Numbered from the stretch's first letter, positions 36,385-51,187 are shown. The stretch: DNA of 64,000 bases from Peribacillus sp. FSL H8-0477 (GCF_038002765.1 NZ_JBBODE010000001.1:2046001-2110000), one strand, 5' to 3'. Notes: generated by a model from the letters alone, not told the origin. Made by a program: numbers and translations.

Positions 36385-36749
36385 TTCAACACCTTCTTTT
36401 TCCAAGCATAAGCTAGACCAATGCCCAGCATGATAACAAAAATCATCATCTCGATTAACGAAAATATTCCAAGTTTTTCATAGGCCACTGCCCAAGGATA
36501 CAAAAATACAGTCTCAACATCAAAGATGACGAAAAGTAAACCAAATAAGTAATACCTCACATTAAATTGTACTCTTGAATCATGTATTGGCTCAATTCCG
36601 CTTTCATAGGTTGAGGCCTTTATGACATTTGGCTTATCTGGGCGTAATAGCTTTCCCATAAATAGTGCGACGACCGGAAGCATGAGACCGATTACAAGAA
36701 ATACAAATACAAATAGATAACTATTCTGGTAACTGTATAGTCCTTCCAT
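36375..36749 (-). CDS. nuoA: NADH-quinone oxidoreductase subunit A
   Basis: A three-helix membrane subunit of 124 residues, first gene of the operon. TYESGIEP near residue 48 and [13 protein letters not shown] near 80 are family signatures; the Cys found in many homologues in the first motif is replaced (TYESG rather than SYECG). GAGGAGG precedes ATG 36749; the open frame extends six codons upstream without support. A CRE site and promoter lie 125-170 bases upstream. Confidence 0.93.
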   Translation of the reverse strand: MEGLYSYQNSYLFVFVFLVIGLMLPVVALFMGKLLRPDKPNVIKASTYESGIEPIHDSRVQFNVRYYLFGLLFVIFDVETVFLYPWAVAYEKLGIFSLIEMMIFVIMLGIGLAYAWKKKVLKWT

Positions 36750-36813
36750 AACAGTCCTCCTCAGCAAACATATATCTTTACATATTCTGGATTAAACGTT
36801 GATTTCCTGCTTT

Positions 36814-36844
36814 AAAAAACAGACTGATTCTTTTGTATGAATCA
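36814..36844 (-). terminator. Possible attenuator in the nuo leader
   Basis: On the minus strand TGATTC (36839-36844) and GAATCA (36825-36830) can pair around an 8-base loop, followed after a few bases by six T. The stem is only 6 bp and AT-rich, so it would be a weak terminator inside the leader between promoter and nuoA. Confidence 0.3.
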
Positions 36845-36873
36845 AAGACGGTCGTCCATATCATATGTATGCT

Positions 36874-36902
36874 GTTATACATAGAATCAGACTACTTGAT
36901 AA
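36874..36902 (-). promoter_or_regulatory. Probable SigA promoter of the nuo operon
   Basis: On the minus strand TTATCA (36897-36902) and TATAAC (36874-36879) are 17 bases apart, matching 4 of 6 and 5 of 6 consensus bases. Start site near 36867, leader about 118 bases. It directly follows the CRE site at 36905-36918. Confidence 0.55.
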
Positions 36903-36904
36903 GG

Positions 36905-36918
36905 TGTAAGCGATTACA
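36905..36918 (-). promoter_or_regulatory. CcpA-binding CRE site upstream of nuo
   Basis: TGTAAGCGATTACA matches the CRE consensus TGWAANCGNTNWCA at every position. It lies 2 bases upstream of the proposed nuo -35 hexamer, centred near -45. CcpA bound upstream of -35 can activate (as at ackA, centred somewhat further upstream), while overlap with the promoter usually represses, so the sign is uncertain. It also lies just upstream of the atp operon terminator. Confidence 0.7.
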
Positions 36919-36950
36919 TTATAACTTACAATAACTTTTATTAAAGATAA

Positions 36951-36982
36951 AAAAACACTCCTCTGTTAAGAGGAGTGTTTTC
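36951..36982 (-). terminator. Terminator of the atp operon
   Basis: AAACACTCCTCT and AGAGGAGTGTTT (36969-36980 and 36953-36964) pair exactly over 12 bp around a 4-base loop, followed on the minus strand by a T run. It begins 3 bases after the atpC stop codon. Confidence 0.92.
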
Positions 36983-37405
<423 letters not shown>

Positions 37406-37408
37406 TTA

Positions 37409-38884
<1,476 letters not shown>

Positions 38885-38894
38885 TCATTATTTA

Positions 38895-39761
<867 letters not shown>

Positions 39762-39790
39762 TCACCACCCTTAAAATTATTTAGACCAAA

Positions 39791-42418
<2,628 letters not shown>

Positions 42419-42511
42419 CTAACCTGCATGAAAACAGGATTGTGGGCATAAAGGAAAGGCGAAGGTTCACATGGAACGATCTTCGCCATTTTTGAACATC
42501 TAAACTTTCTA

Positions 42512-42751
<240 letters not shown>

Positions 42752-42801
42752 TTAAAAATGTATAAGTTTTTTTTATTATTTAGTTCATAATGAACTTATA
42801 A

Positions 42802-43497
<696 letters not shown>

Positions 43498-43523
43498 CTA
43501 TATTCACCTCTCTTCCCCTGCGA

Positions 43524-43889
43524 TCAACGTTTTAAGTGGATGAAAAAATCTATAATAATGACAAAATAAGCTGTCATTAATCCCAATACGACACTAATCA
43601 TATGGAAATGCTCTGAAAACTCCAGCGCAATAATAACGGCTAAACCTGCTGACGCAAACCTAGTCATCGTTCCAAGTGATTTAATTTTGGTACCTTCATC
43701 AAGTGCTTGACTGAACTTCTTCATTTTTTGATTTATCAGCCATAAGTTATACAAACTTAAGCTAGTCCCAAGTAAAAGCCCTGCAAATACAGCTTGGTAA
43801 CTTGTAAATCCCCAGCCCAATACAAAAATCGCCAAGAGATAAATCATATATTTACTCTGCCTTTTGAATACAAGTGTAACTTCTGGCAT
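43524..43889 (-). CDS. atpI: ATP synthase-associated protein AtpI
   Basis: A 121-residue, four-helix membrane protein that starts the atp operon and is thought to help assemble the c ring or handle Mg2+. Helices alternate with short basic loops (NQKMKKFSQALDEGTKIK). Start uncertain: ATG 43889 (MPEVTLVFKRQSKY) has AGGAG at 12 bases; ATG 43934, 15 codons upstream, also has a weak AGGA. Its position upstream of atpB supports the name. Confidence 0.8.
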   Translation of the reverse strand: MPEVTLVFKRQSKYMIYLLAIFVLGWGFTSYQAVFAGLLLGTSLSLYNLWLINQKMKKFSQALDEGTKIKSLGTMTRFASAGLAVIIALEFSEHFHMISVVLGLMTAYFVIIIDFFIHLKR

Positions 43890-43965
43890 GGTGTTTTTAA
43901 TCTCCTGAAAATGATTTTTTGCTGAGTGGAGCATTGCATTCCTGCAAGTCCTAATTGAAGGCCGG

Positions 43966-44160
43966 TTATTCATACGGCAACTCGGTATCAAGCGTTGATC
44001 CGACTAATTGAGAAAGGATCGCTGACAAAGCCCTCTCTGAAACGGGCTGCGATAACGGGTATATGACTGTATCGCCGCGATTGAGTGTGGAAGACAACCA
44101 CGTTGTCCAATTTGCATAGTGGGTTTTTAAATGTATAAAAGAGTCTGAAAACCCTCTCAT
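43966..44160 (-). CDS. Possible 64-codon ORF in the atp leader
   Basis: ATG 44160 lies only about 9 bases after the predicted atp transcription start and has AAAGGA close upstream. The 64-residue product (MRGFSDSFIHLKTHYANWTT ...) is soluble and unlike anything I know. It could be a real small protein, a leader ORF that affects atp expression, or chance. Its stop lies 76 bases before the AtpI start. Confidence 0.35.
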   Translation of the reverse strand: MRGFSDSFIHLKTHYANWTTWLSSTLNRGDTVIYPLSQPVSERALSAILSQLVGSTLDTELPYE

Positions 44161-44175
44161 TCGACATCCTTTGTT

Positions 44176-44204
44176 AGCATACAATAGCCTACAATTAATG
44201 TCAA
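44176..44204 (-). promoter_or_regulatory. SigA promoter of the atp operon
   Basis: On the minus strand a perfect TTGACA (44199-44204) and TATGCT (44176-44181) are 17 bases apart. The start site would be near 44169, giving a leader of about 280 bases before atpI. Confidence 0.75.
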
Positions 44205-44307
44205 TGCGTCGTTCGTGAAAAAACAAGCTACTTATACATCGTTCTTTAATTGTTCACAATTTGGTTGCTATTTTCTATTGACATGCAAGTAAAATGGTGT
44301 TTTTCCC

Positions 44308-46512
44308 TTAATTTATGACGATTTGAGTTTCAATTTGATCTTCTTGTCCAGCTCTTCTTGCAAAGATAATTGCACGGTAAGTTCCCGGCGGCGGCAGATC
44401 TGATTTTTTGATTTCTTTCTTAATCATCCCCTGCGGGACCTGCTCTGCACGGTCAATAAGACCCATATAACGAAAACTATCCGCTTCATATAAAGCAATT
44501 CCAAAATCGTCTGCACCTCTTGGAAGGTACACTTCATAATGGTACATATCTTTTGTCTCTGCAGGACCGAATTCAAACCCCATAACTCTTGGGTAATTGG
44601 GTTCTTCCTTTACATACAAAAAAGGTAGACTGATTCGTTTTCCTGCTTCTAATAACGTTAAGTACCCATCATAGATTCCTGTTTTTAGCTGCGAAGGATT
44701 GACCTGAAGACCTAAGACTATTTCCTTCTTCCCCCCTGGCTTGATTTTAAAAGAAGCTGGCAAATCCCATATGAGTCCATTTTCCTTTGGCGGCACAACA
44801 AACGAGTACTTCCTTACTTTATCACTCGTGTTTTCGACAACGAATTTCTGTTCGTGTTCGTCAATGCCCTCCTTCTTCGTAAACAAACCGAACGCCATTG
44901 AACTTGGTTCAAGCAGCGTGTCAGCTTCTAACGCCTCCCTAATCTGTAGGCGGCCTGCTCCCTGTTCAAAGGTTCGATAAAGCAAACCCTTTTCGTTTTT
45001 TAAGGGTTTCGAGGTACTCATCAGTGCTGACTTAATTTGCTTTGGTGTCCAATCAGGATGTATTTGCAGCAGCAGCGCACATGCACCAGCAACATGCGGG
45101 GCAGCCATACTTGTTCCCTGAAGACTGAGGTATCCAGAGGGAACGGTACTATCGATACCGACTCCAGGCGCAAGAATATCCGGCTTGATTCCCCAAGTCA
45201 CTGTGACAGGACCTCTTGAGCTAAATTCCGCCAACAAATCCTGCTCCATCCTATAGGTAAAGTTCGCCATGGTGCCCCTTCCTTTTCCCGCAGCCTTTAT
45301 CAATGATTCTCCCTTTTTCTTTGAAATCGAAACGACTGGAATCTTTACACCTTCTTCAATTAATCCCATGAAGTTACCTTTTGTATTGTTATAGATAATG
45401 ACACCGATAGCGCCCGCTTTCTCGGCATTTTTCGCTTTTTCAGAAAAGGTTGTTGTCCCGCGTTCGACCAATGCAATCTTCCCTTTCACCTTCTTTAGTT
45501 CCTTCGGCTTCCCAGTTCCACCATCTATAATCTCCTGACTATAAGATAACTCCCAAGGCTTAGAACCTTGAAATACAAGTAAGGGTGATTTATCTTTACT
45601 CTCCCCCAGACCCCAAGCAGCATAAGCAACCTTTAACGGAGGGGTAGATGCTCCGACCGAAATTGCTTTCTCTGCTGTTCCAGGTGAACCGACCGTCCAT
45701 ACATTAGGGCCAGAGTTTCCATTTGAGGTAACCGCTACGATTCCTTTATCTACAGCTTTGTTCAGAGCCAACGATATGGGCAGATCAGGGCCATTGATAT
45801 TATTGCCTAACGATAGATTGAGAACATCGACGTCATCCTCGATAGCTGCATCAATGGCTGCCAAGACCTGTTCTGTATCGCCCGCCCCACCAGGACCCAG
45901 CGCTCGATATGCATAAATTTCCGCTTGTGGAGCAACTCCCTTCATTTTTCCATTAGCTGCAATAATACCCGCGACATGTGTCCCATGAAGTGTCGCCTGA
46001 TCTGCCGGCTCCTTCGTTTCCATCGGATCATTATCACCATCAACCAAATCCTTCCCGCCTTTGTAAGACTGGGCTAAATCTGGATGGGTATAGTCAATCC
46101 CTGTATCAATAATCCCAACCTTTACACCTTTACCAGTTACTCGCTGATGGTTCTTATCAAAAAAAGTTCGCGCCTCATCACTGCCAATGAATCGAATGCT
46201 TTCATTAAGCTGCGCTCGGTACACTGTCACTTCCTCAACCAAATAGATTCCCTTTTCCTTTTTCAGTTTTATAAGATCCCCTGCCCTGCCCGAAACAGAA
46301 AAACCCGTTAACGCATGTCTATATACATTTCTCAACTTTAGAGATGGATAATCAGCTAGAAATTGATTCACTTGTTTTCTAGAAACAGGATGACTCGTCA
46401 TCACAATCGCCTTCGTCTGTTTCTGGAGAAGAGGCAGCTCCTCTTCTGCCGACACAATCGGTTGTGTCAAAATGAATCCTACAAGGATTAAAGACAAAAC
46501 CTTCTTCAACAT
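44308..46512 (-). CDS. Secreted subtilisin-like serine protease (Vpr-like, S8 with PA domain)
   Basis: An exported protease of 734 residues. A signal peptide covers about 1-22 and an I9 propeptide about 30-100. Catalytic Asp136 (VGIIDTGIDYTHPD), His176 (LHGTHVAG) and Ser near 467 (QGTSMAAPH) are intact, with Asn in TSNGNSGP. A PA domain is inserted at about 300-410 (GAIGVIIYNNTKG). A C-terminal beta domain of about 200 residues follows. The layout is that of B. subtilis Vpr, an extracellular minor protease. ATG 46512 follows GGGGTG; a second in-frame ATG lies four codons upstream. It is inserted between atp and upp, where B. subtilis has no protease. Confidence 0.92.
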   Translation of the reverse strand: MLKKVLSLILVGFILTQPIVSAEEELPLLQKQTKAIVMTSHPVSRKQVNQFLADYPSLKLRNVYRHALTGFSVSGRAGDLIKLKKEKGIYLVEEVTVYRAQLNESIRFIGSDEARTFFDKNHQRVTGKGVKVGIIDTGIDYTHPDLAQSYKGGKDLVDGDNDPMETKEPADQATLHGTHVAGIIAANGKMKGVAPQAEIYAYRALGPGGAGDTEQVLAAIDAAIEDDVDVLNLSLGNNINGPDLPISLALNKAVDKGIVAVTSNGNSGPNVWTVGSPGTAEKAISVGASTPPLKVAYAAWGLGESKDKSPLLVFQGSKPWELSYSQEIIDGGTGKPKELKKVKGKIALVERGTTTFSEKAKNAEKAGAIGVIIYNNTKGNFMGLIEEGVKIPVVSISKKKGESLIKAAGKGRGTMANFTYRMEQDLLAEFSSRGPVTVTWGIKPDILAPGVGIDSTVPSGYLSLQGTSMAAPHVAGACALLLQIHPDWTPKQIKSALMSTSKPLKNEKGLLYRTFEQGAGRLQIREALEADTLLEPSSMAFGLFTKKEGIDEHEQKFVVENTSDKVRKYSFVVPPKENGLIWDLPASFKIKPGGKKEIVLGLQVNPSQLKTGIYDGYLTLLEAGKRISLPFLYVKEEPNYPRVMGFEFGPAETKDMYHYEVYLPRGADDFGIALYEADSFRYMGLIDRAEQVPQGMIKKEIKKSDLPPPGTYRAIIFARRAGQEDQIETQIVIN

Positions 46513-46590
46513 ACAACACCCCATTTTTTAGTTAGGGTTTCACAGATAGAGAAGCCTATTCATATCTAAACTAAATTATCTAAGATATTT

Positions 46591-47575
46591 GGTGCACTCC
46601 ACGACATTCGTTCTGTGCGGAGCGGCCTAAGTTTTGTGCGCCTGGGGCTTATTTATGTGCGGAAACGAGTTAAACGGTGCGCTTCAGCCTCTTTTGTGTG
46701 CGGAAGGCTTTTTGTGTCCTGCAGGGGGTTGTTGAAAATGTGTCGCTCAGCTTGGATCTTGGTGAATTTTCAAACTTTTTTATAGACAGTTACACTTTTT
46801 CAAAAATAAAACCGGTTTTGACCTATGCAGCTGAGGGAATTCAGGTTCCTTTCAAGTCGTTCTGTGCGGAGCGGCCTAAGCTTTGTGCGCTTGGGGCTTA
46901 TTTATGTGCGGAAACGAGTTAAACGGTGCGCTTCAGCCTCTTTTGTGTGCGGAAGGCTTTTTGTGTCCTGCAGGGGGTTGTTGAAAATGTGTCGCTCAGC
47001 TTGGATCTTGGTGAATTTTCAAACTTTTTTATAGACAGTTACACTTTTTCAAAAATAAAACCGGTTTTGACCTATGCAGCTGAGGGAATTCGGGTTCCTT
47101 TCCAGTCCTTCTGTGCGGAACAGCGGAAATATGGTGCGGAGCGGCCTAAGCTTTGTGCGCTTGGGGTTTATTTATGTGCGGAAACGAGTTAAACGGTGCG
47201 CTTCAGCCTCTTTTGTGTGCGGAAGGCTTTTTGTGTCCTGCAGGGGGTTGTTAAAAATGTGTCGCTCAGCTTGGATCCTTTGGTGGACTTCCAACCTTTT
47301 TTATAGATAGTTACACTATTTGAAAAGTAAAACTGCTTTTGACCTATGTTGCTGAGGGAATTCGGGTTCCTCCACAGTCCTTTCTGTGCAAATCAGAGCG
47401 ATTTCTGTGCAAAGCACTCCATTTTATGTGCAATTGGAACTGATTTCTGTGCAAAGTCCCGAAAAAAACGGTGCACTTTATCCTCATTTGTGTGCAAATG
47501 ACTTTTTTCGTCTTGGAGGGGTTGTTGAAAATCTGACGTGGTTTATAGAGGGTTCCTCTCCAGTCGTTCTGTGTG
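46591..47575. repeat. Array of ~250-bp units built on GTGC motifs at 21-bp spacing
   Basis: Four units begin at about 46611, 46860, 47109 and 47381. Units 1 and 2 are nearly identical and 249 bp long, unit 3 is about 272 bp, unit 4 is shorter and diverged. Each opens with a block of TGTGCG (units 1-3) or TGTGCA (unit 4) motifs. Motif starts are 46614, 46635, 46656, 46676, 46697; 46863, 46884, 46905, 46925, 46946; 47112, 47133, 47154, 47175, 47195, 47216; 47385, 47406, 47427, 47448, 47470, 47491. Nearly all steps are 21 (a few 20 or 22). A second block of ~120 bp with an AAAACCGGTTTT palindrome follows. I see no gene on either strand. Confidence 0.85.
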
Positions 47576-47600
47576 AAAGAAAGCCTGGATAAAATAGAAA

Positions 47601-47629
47601 AAAGACTGCCGAGAGGTTTCTCGACAGCC
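47601..47629 (-). terminator. Terminator of mnaA
   Basis: On the minus strand GGCTGTCGAGA and TCTCGGCAGTC pair over 11 bp with one mismatch-type wobble and a 4-base loop, followed by TTTTTT. It starts 11 bases after the mnaA stop codon. Confidence 0.85.
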
Positions 47630-47640
47630 TTATGAAAAAG

Positions 47641-48807
47641 TCAGCGTGACTTTTCCTTTTTTCCTTCCACCCGAAACGGTTCGGGAGGTGTATCGGTTTG
47701 TTTGAAGTAATAGCGGATGGCTTCTGCAATTCTGACAGAAGCATTTCCATCTCCATATGGATTAGAAGCATGGGCCATGCTTTGATATACTTGCTGGTCG
47801 GTCAAGAGTTCCATTGCTAAATTGAAAATGGTTTCTTCATCCGTGCCGGCAAGTTTCAAAGTTCCCGCCGATATTCCTTCTGGTCGTTCAGTGGTATCTC
47901 GTAAAACGAGAACGGGAACGCCAAGAGTCGGTGCTTCTTCCTGTATGCCGCCTGAATCCGTCATAATTAGATGTGCTCTTGCAGCGAAATTGTGGAAGTC
48001 AAGAACATCAAGTGGTTCGATTAGATGTATTCGCGGATCATTCCCAAGAATTTCATCTGCAAGTTCACGGACAGCTGGATTCAAATGAACGGGATAGATG
48101 ACTTGTATATCGTCCTGTTCAGCCAAAATGCGTTTCACTGCTTTAAAAATATTCCGCATCGGCTGTCCTAGATTTTCTCGGCGGTGAGCCGTCATTAAAA
48201 TTAAACGGTCACTGCCAATCTGGTCTAGAATCGGATGTGAGTAGCTTTCGGAAACGGTTGTTTTCAACGCATCTGTAGCGGTATTACCGGTCACAAATAT
48301 GTTATCTGTTTTATTTTCGAGCTTCAGGTTTTCTACGGCAAGATCCGTAGGTGCAAAATGCAGATCAGCGATGATCCCCGTCAGCTGCCTGTTTACTTCC
48401 TCTGGATAGGGAGAGAATTTATTCCACGTCCGCAGACCTGCCTCAACATGACCGACGCTGATTCGATTATAAAAAGCCGCAAGACTCGCAACAAATGTCG
48501 TTGTTGTATCCCCATGCACGAGCACGATATCAGGCTTCGCTTCTTTCATTACTTTGTCCAAGCCGCTAAGTCCTCGTGTTGTGATATCAGCAAGCGTTTG
48601 GCGATCCTTCATAATATTAAGATCATAGTCAGGCTTAATCGAAAATAAGTTCAACACCTGATCTAGCATTTGCCGGTGTTGAGCGGTAACTGCCACGATG
48701 GGGGTGAAATAATCTGGATGTTTTTGGAATTCAAGCACTAAGGGAGCCATTTTTACAGCTTCCGGTCTTGTCCCAAAAATCGTCATAACCTTAATTGGTT
48801 TGATCAT
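47641..48807 (-). CDS. mnaA: UDP-N-acetylglucosamine 2-epimerase (MnaA/WecB)
   Basis: Interconverts UDP-GlcNAc and UDP-ManNAc, precursor for teichoic acid linkage units and some capsules. The 388-residue protein has TIFGTRPEAVKMAPL at the N-terminus, VHGDTTTTF near 90, VGHVEAGLRT near 110 and the UDP-binding MTDSGGIQEEAPTLG near 282. ATG 48807 follows GGAGGTG; the open frame runs further upstream without support. It lies 16 bases after upp and is probably co-transcribed with it. It ends next to the repeat array. Confidence 0.94.
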   Translation of the reverse strand: MIKPIKVMTIFGTRPEAVKMAPLVLEFQKHPDYFTPIVAVTAQHRQMLDQVLNLFSIKPDYDLNIMKDRQTLADITTRGLSGLDKVMKEAKPDIVLVHGDTTTTFVASLAAFYNRISVGHVEAGLRTWNKFSPYPEEVNRQLTGIIADLHFAPTDLAVENLKLENKTDNIFVTGNTATDALKTTVSESYSHPILDQIGSDRLILMTAHRRENLGQPMRNIFKAVKRILAEQDDIQVIYPVHLNPAVRELADEILGNDPRIHLIEPLDVLDFHNFAARAHLIMTDSGGIQEEAPTLGVPVLVLRDTTERPEGISAGTLKLAGTDEETIFNLAMELLTDQQVYQSMAHASNPYGDGNASVRIAEAIRYYFKQTDTPPEPFRVEGKKEKSR

Positions 48808-48823
48808 TTTTTCACCTCCGCAC

Positions 48824-49453
48824 TTATTTTGTTCCGAATAGACGGTCTCCAGCATCCCCAAGACCTGGAACAATATAACCATGGTCGTCTAGCTTTTCAT
48901 CAAGAGCCGCAATGAAAATATCCACATCAGGGTGAGCCGCTTGAAGTGCTTCTACTCCTTCTGGAGCTGCAATTAGGCACATGAATTTAATATTAACCGC
49001 GCCGCGCTTCTTGATGGAATCAATGGCTTCAATAGCCGATCCGCCTGTAGCAAGCATTGGATCAACCACGATGCACTCACGTTCAGCCAAATCACTTGGA
49101 AGCTTCACATAATATTCAACAGGTTTAAGCGTTTGTGGATCACGGTAAAGACCGACGTGACCGACCTTCGCAGCTGGAATCAGCTTTAAGATTCCATCAA
49201 CCATTCCAATACCTGCGCGCAGAATTGGAATAATGCCTAATTTTTTACCTGATAAAACATTGAATGTCGCTTTACATACTGGTGTTTCGATTTCTACTTC
49301 CTCAAGAGGAAGATCTCTAGTAATTTCAAAAGCCATCAAAGTTGCAACTTCGTCAACAAGTTCACGGAATTCTTTCGTACCTGTTTTCACGTCACGTATG
49401 TATGCGATTTTATGTTGAATTAGCGGATGATCAAAAACAAATACTTTTGCCAT
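48824..49453 (-). CDS. upp: Uracil phosphoribosyltransferase
   Basis: Converts uracil and PRPP to UMP in pyrimidine salvage. The 209-residue protein has the PRPP loop [12 protein letters not shown] near residue 130 and the uracil-recognition tail [27 protein letters not shown] near 80 is also typical. An AGGAGCGA site precedes ATG 49453. The upp-glyA neighbourhood is conserved in Bacillus. Confidence 0.96.
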   Translation of the reverse strand: MAKVFVFDHPLIQHKIAYIRDVKTGTKEFRELVDEVATLMAFEITRDLPLEEVEIETPVCKATFNVLSGKKLGIIPILRAGIGMVDGILKLIPAAKVGHVGLYRDPQTLKPVEYYVKLPSDLAERECIVVDPMLATGGSAIEAIDSIKKRGAVNIKFMCLIAAPEGVEALQAAHPDVDIFIAALDEKLDDHGYIVPGLGDAGDRLFGTK

Positions 49454-49605
49454 AATAAGTCGCTCCTATTCTTTGTGTGGAATTTTCCTTATTTCCTCGG
49501 TCATTTCAGACCAGACATCTTGACACTTCTACCCATTCTACAGAAAAAGCAGGAAGACTTCAATAAATTATAAGAAGTCAGACCTTGGTTGGGAAAATAG
49601 AGAAA

Positions 49606-49631
49606 AAGCCGCCCTAAAAGTCAGGCGGCTT
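49606..49631 (-). terminator. Terminator of glyA
   Basis: AAGCCGCC and GGCGGCTT (49624-49631 and 49606-49613) pair exactly over 8 bp with a 10-base loop, followed on the minus strand by a T run. It starts 6 bases after the glyA stop codon. Confidence 0.88.
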
Positions 49632-49637
49632 CGTTTC

Positions 49638-50879
49638 TTAATACTCTGCGTATAATTGATATTTACTCGAAAGAGCTTCCACTCGTTTAGATGCTTCTTC
49701 AAGTTTTTCTTCATTTTCAACATTTTTCAAAACAAGGCTAATAATAGAAGCAATTTCATCCATATCTTCTAAACTAAAGCCTCGTGAAGTAACAGCCGCT
49801 GTACCAATTCGAATACCGCTTGTCACAAATGGTGTTTCCGGATCAAACGGAATTGCATTTTTATTAACTGTAATACCAATATCATCTAAAGCCCGCTCAG
49901 CTACTTTTCCTGTAAGATTCACAGAGCGTGTATCTAATAGTAGTAAATGATTATCTGTACCATCAGAAACTAGCTTTAATCCTTCATTTTTCAAGGATTC
50001 ACCAAGACGCTTGGCATTATCAATAATTTTTTGAGCATACTCATTAAAATCTTCTTCTAGTGCTTCGCCAAACGCAACCGCTTTTGCCGCAATAACGTGC
50101 ATCAACGGACCACCTTGGATACCTGGGAAGATTGATTTATCAATTTTCTTAGCAAATTCTTCTTTACACAGAATCATACCGCCGCGAGGACCGCGAAGTG
50201 TTTTATGTGTAGTAGTTGTAACAAAGTCTGCATATGGAACGGGACTCTGATGAAGACCTGCTGCAACTAAACCAGCAATGTGCGCCATATCGACCATTAG
50301 GTAGGCACCCACTTCATCAGCAATTTCTCTGAATCGTTTAAAATCAATTTCGCGCGGATAGGCACTTGCACCCGCAACAATTAATTTAGGCTTGTGTTGA
50401 CGTGCTTTTTCAAAGACGTCGTTATAATCAATACGATGGTTTTCAGGATCAACGCCATACTCAACAAAGTTATATTGCACACCGCTGAAGTTTACCGGGC
50501 TGCCATGTGTTAAGTGTCCGCCATGTGATAAATTCATACCAAGCACTGTATCTCCCGCTTCAAGCACTGTAAAATAGACCGCCATATTCGCTTGAGCACC
50601 CGAATGCGGCTGAACGTTTACATGCTCAGCTCCGAAGATTTTTTTCGCTCTGTCTCGTGCTAGATCTTCAACGATATCAACGTATTCACATCCGCCATAA
50701 TAGCGTTTACCAGGATATCCTTCTGCGTATTTATTTGTCAAAACAGATCCTTGAGCTTCCATTACTGCTTCACTCACAAAGTTTTCAGAGGCAATTAGTT
50801 CAATCTTGCTTCTCTGACGTCCTAATTCCTGCTGGATTGCTTTGTACACTTGTTCATCTTGCTTCGCTAAACGGTTCAT
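49638..50879 (-). CDS. glyA: Serine hydroxymethyltransferase
   Basis: A PLP enzyme that converts serine and tetrahydrofolate to glycine and 5,10-methylene-THF, supplying one-carbon units for purines and thymidylate. The 413-residue protein has the PLP-lysine in [15 protein letters not shown], plus [20 protein letters not shown] near the N-terminus and [12 protein letters not shown] near 55. GGAGGAT precedes ATG 50879. A pair of PurBox-like sites about 140-180 bases upstream suggests PurR control, as known for B. subtilis glyA. Confidence 0.97.
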   Translation of the reverse strand: MNRLAKQDEQVYKAIQQELGRQRSKIELIASENFVSEAVMEAQGSVLTNKYAEGYPGKRYYGGCEYVDIVEDLARDRAKKIFGAEHVNVQPHSGAQANMAVYFTVLEAGDTVLGMNLSHGGHLTHGSPVNFSGVQYNFVEYGVDPENHRIDYNDVFEKARQHKPKLIVAGASAYPREIDFKRFREIADEVGAYLMVDMAHIAGLVAAGLHQSPVPYADFVTTTTHKTLRGPRGGMILCKEEFAKKIDKSIFPGIQGGPLMHVIAAKAVAFGEALEEDFNEYAQKIIDNAKRLGESLKNEGLKLVSDGTDNHLLLLDTRSVNLTGKVAERALDDIGITVNKNAIPFDPETPFVTSGIRIGTAAVTSRGFSLEDMDEIASIISLVLKNVENEEKLEEASKRVEALSSKYQLYAEY

Positions 50880-51016
50880 TCGGATATCCTCCTTGTGATT
50901 GACTGTACAAACGCCTTTGACACGTAAATACGAACGACGTACTTAGCCGTCCTCTTAAATTTCCTCTTTCATTTTACCATGTTGGACTAAAGAGTGGTAG
51001 TCTGGAATATTATTAT

Positions 51017-51060
51017 TATTTCGAACATTTATCTAAATAAAATCAATAACATTCGGATTG
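51017..51060 (-). promoter_or_regulatory. Pair of PurBox-like sites upstream of glyA
   Basis: TATTTCGAACATT (51017-51029, plus strand) and CAATCCGAATGTT (complement of 51048-51060) are inverted relative to each other. Both contain the CGAA core and each differs from AWWWCCGAACWWT at two or three positions. The gap between the 14-base boxes is about 17 bases, the spacing PurR prefers. The rest of the 308-base ywlG-glyA gap holds the glyA leader and no gene. Confidence 0.5.
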
Positions 51061-51155
51061 AATGGGTATTTTCATATTTTTTTACTAAATTCTGTATTAA
51101 ATACACAATTTCGCTCATTGTCAAACAACTGCAAAAATTTACCGACCAATAAGGA

Positions 51156-51183
51156 AACCCGGTTTCCAAATAGGAACCGGGTT
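51156..51183 (-). terminator. Hairpin after ywlG
   Basis: AACCCGGTTCC and GGAAACCGGGTT pair with one bulged base around a 5-base loop. It begins 4 bases past the ywlG stop. The following bases have only a short T stretch, so termination may be partial. Confidence 0.65.
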
Positions 51184-51187
51184 GCTT

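Noticed and set aside
46591..47575. CRISPR array
   Set aside because: The conserved part is only about 6-8 bases, spacers are too short and not unique between units, and no cas genes are nearby.
46677..47592. Repeated 68-88 codon frames in the array, with Cys or Val-Gln every seventh residue
   Set aside because: The seven-residue periodicity is just the 21-bp motif spacing read as codons. No ribosome-binding sites, and the 20-bp steps break the phase; the frames are by-products of the repeat.
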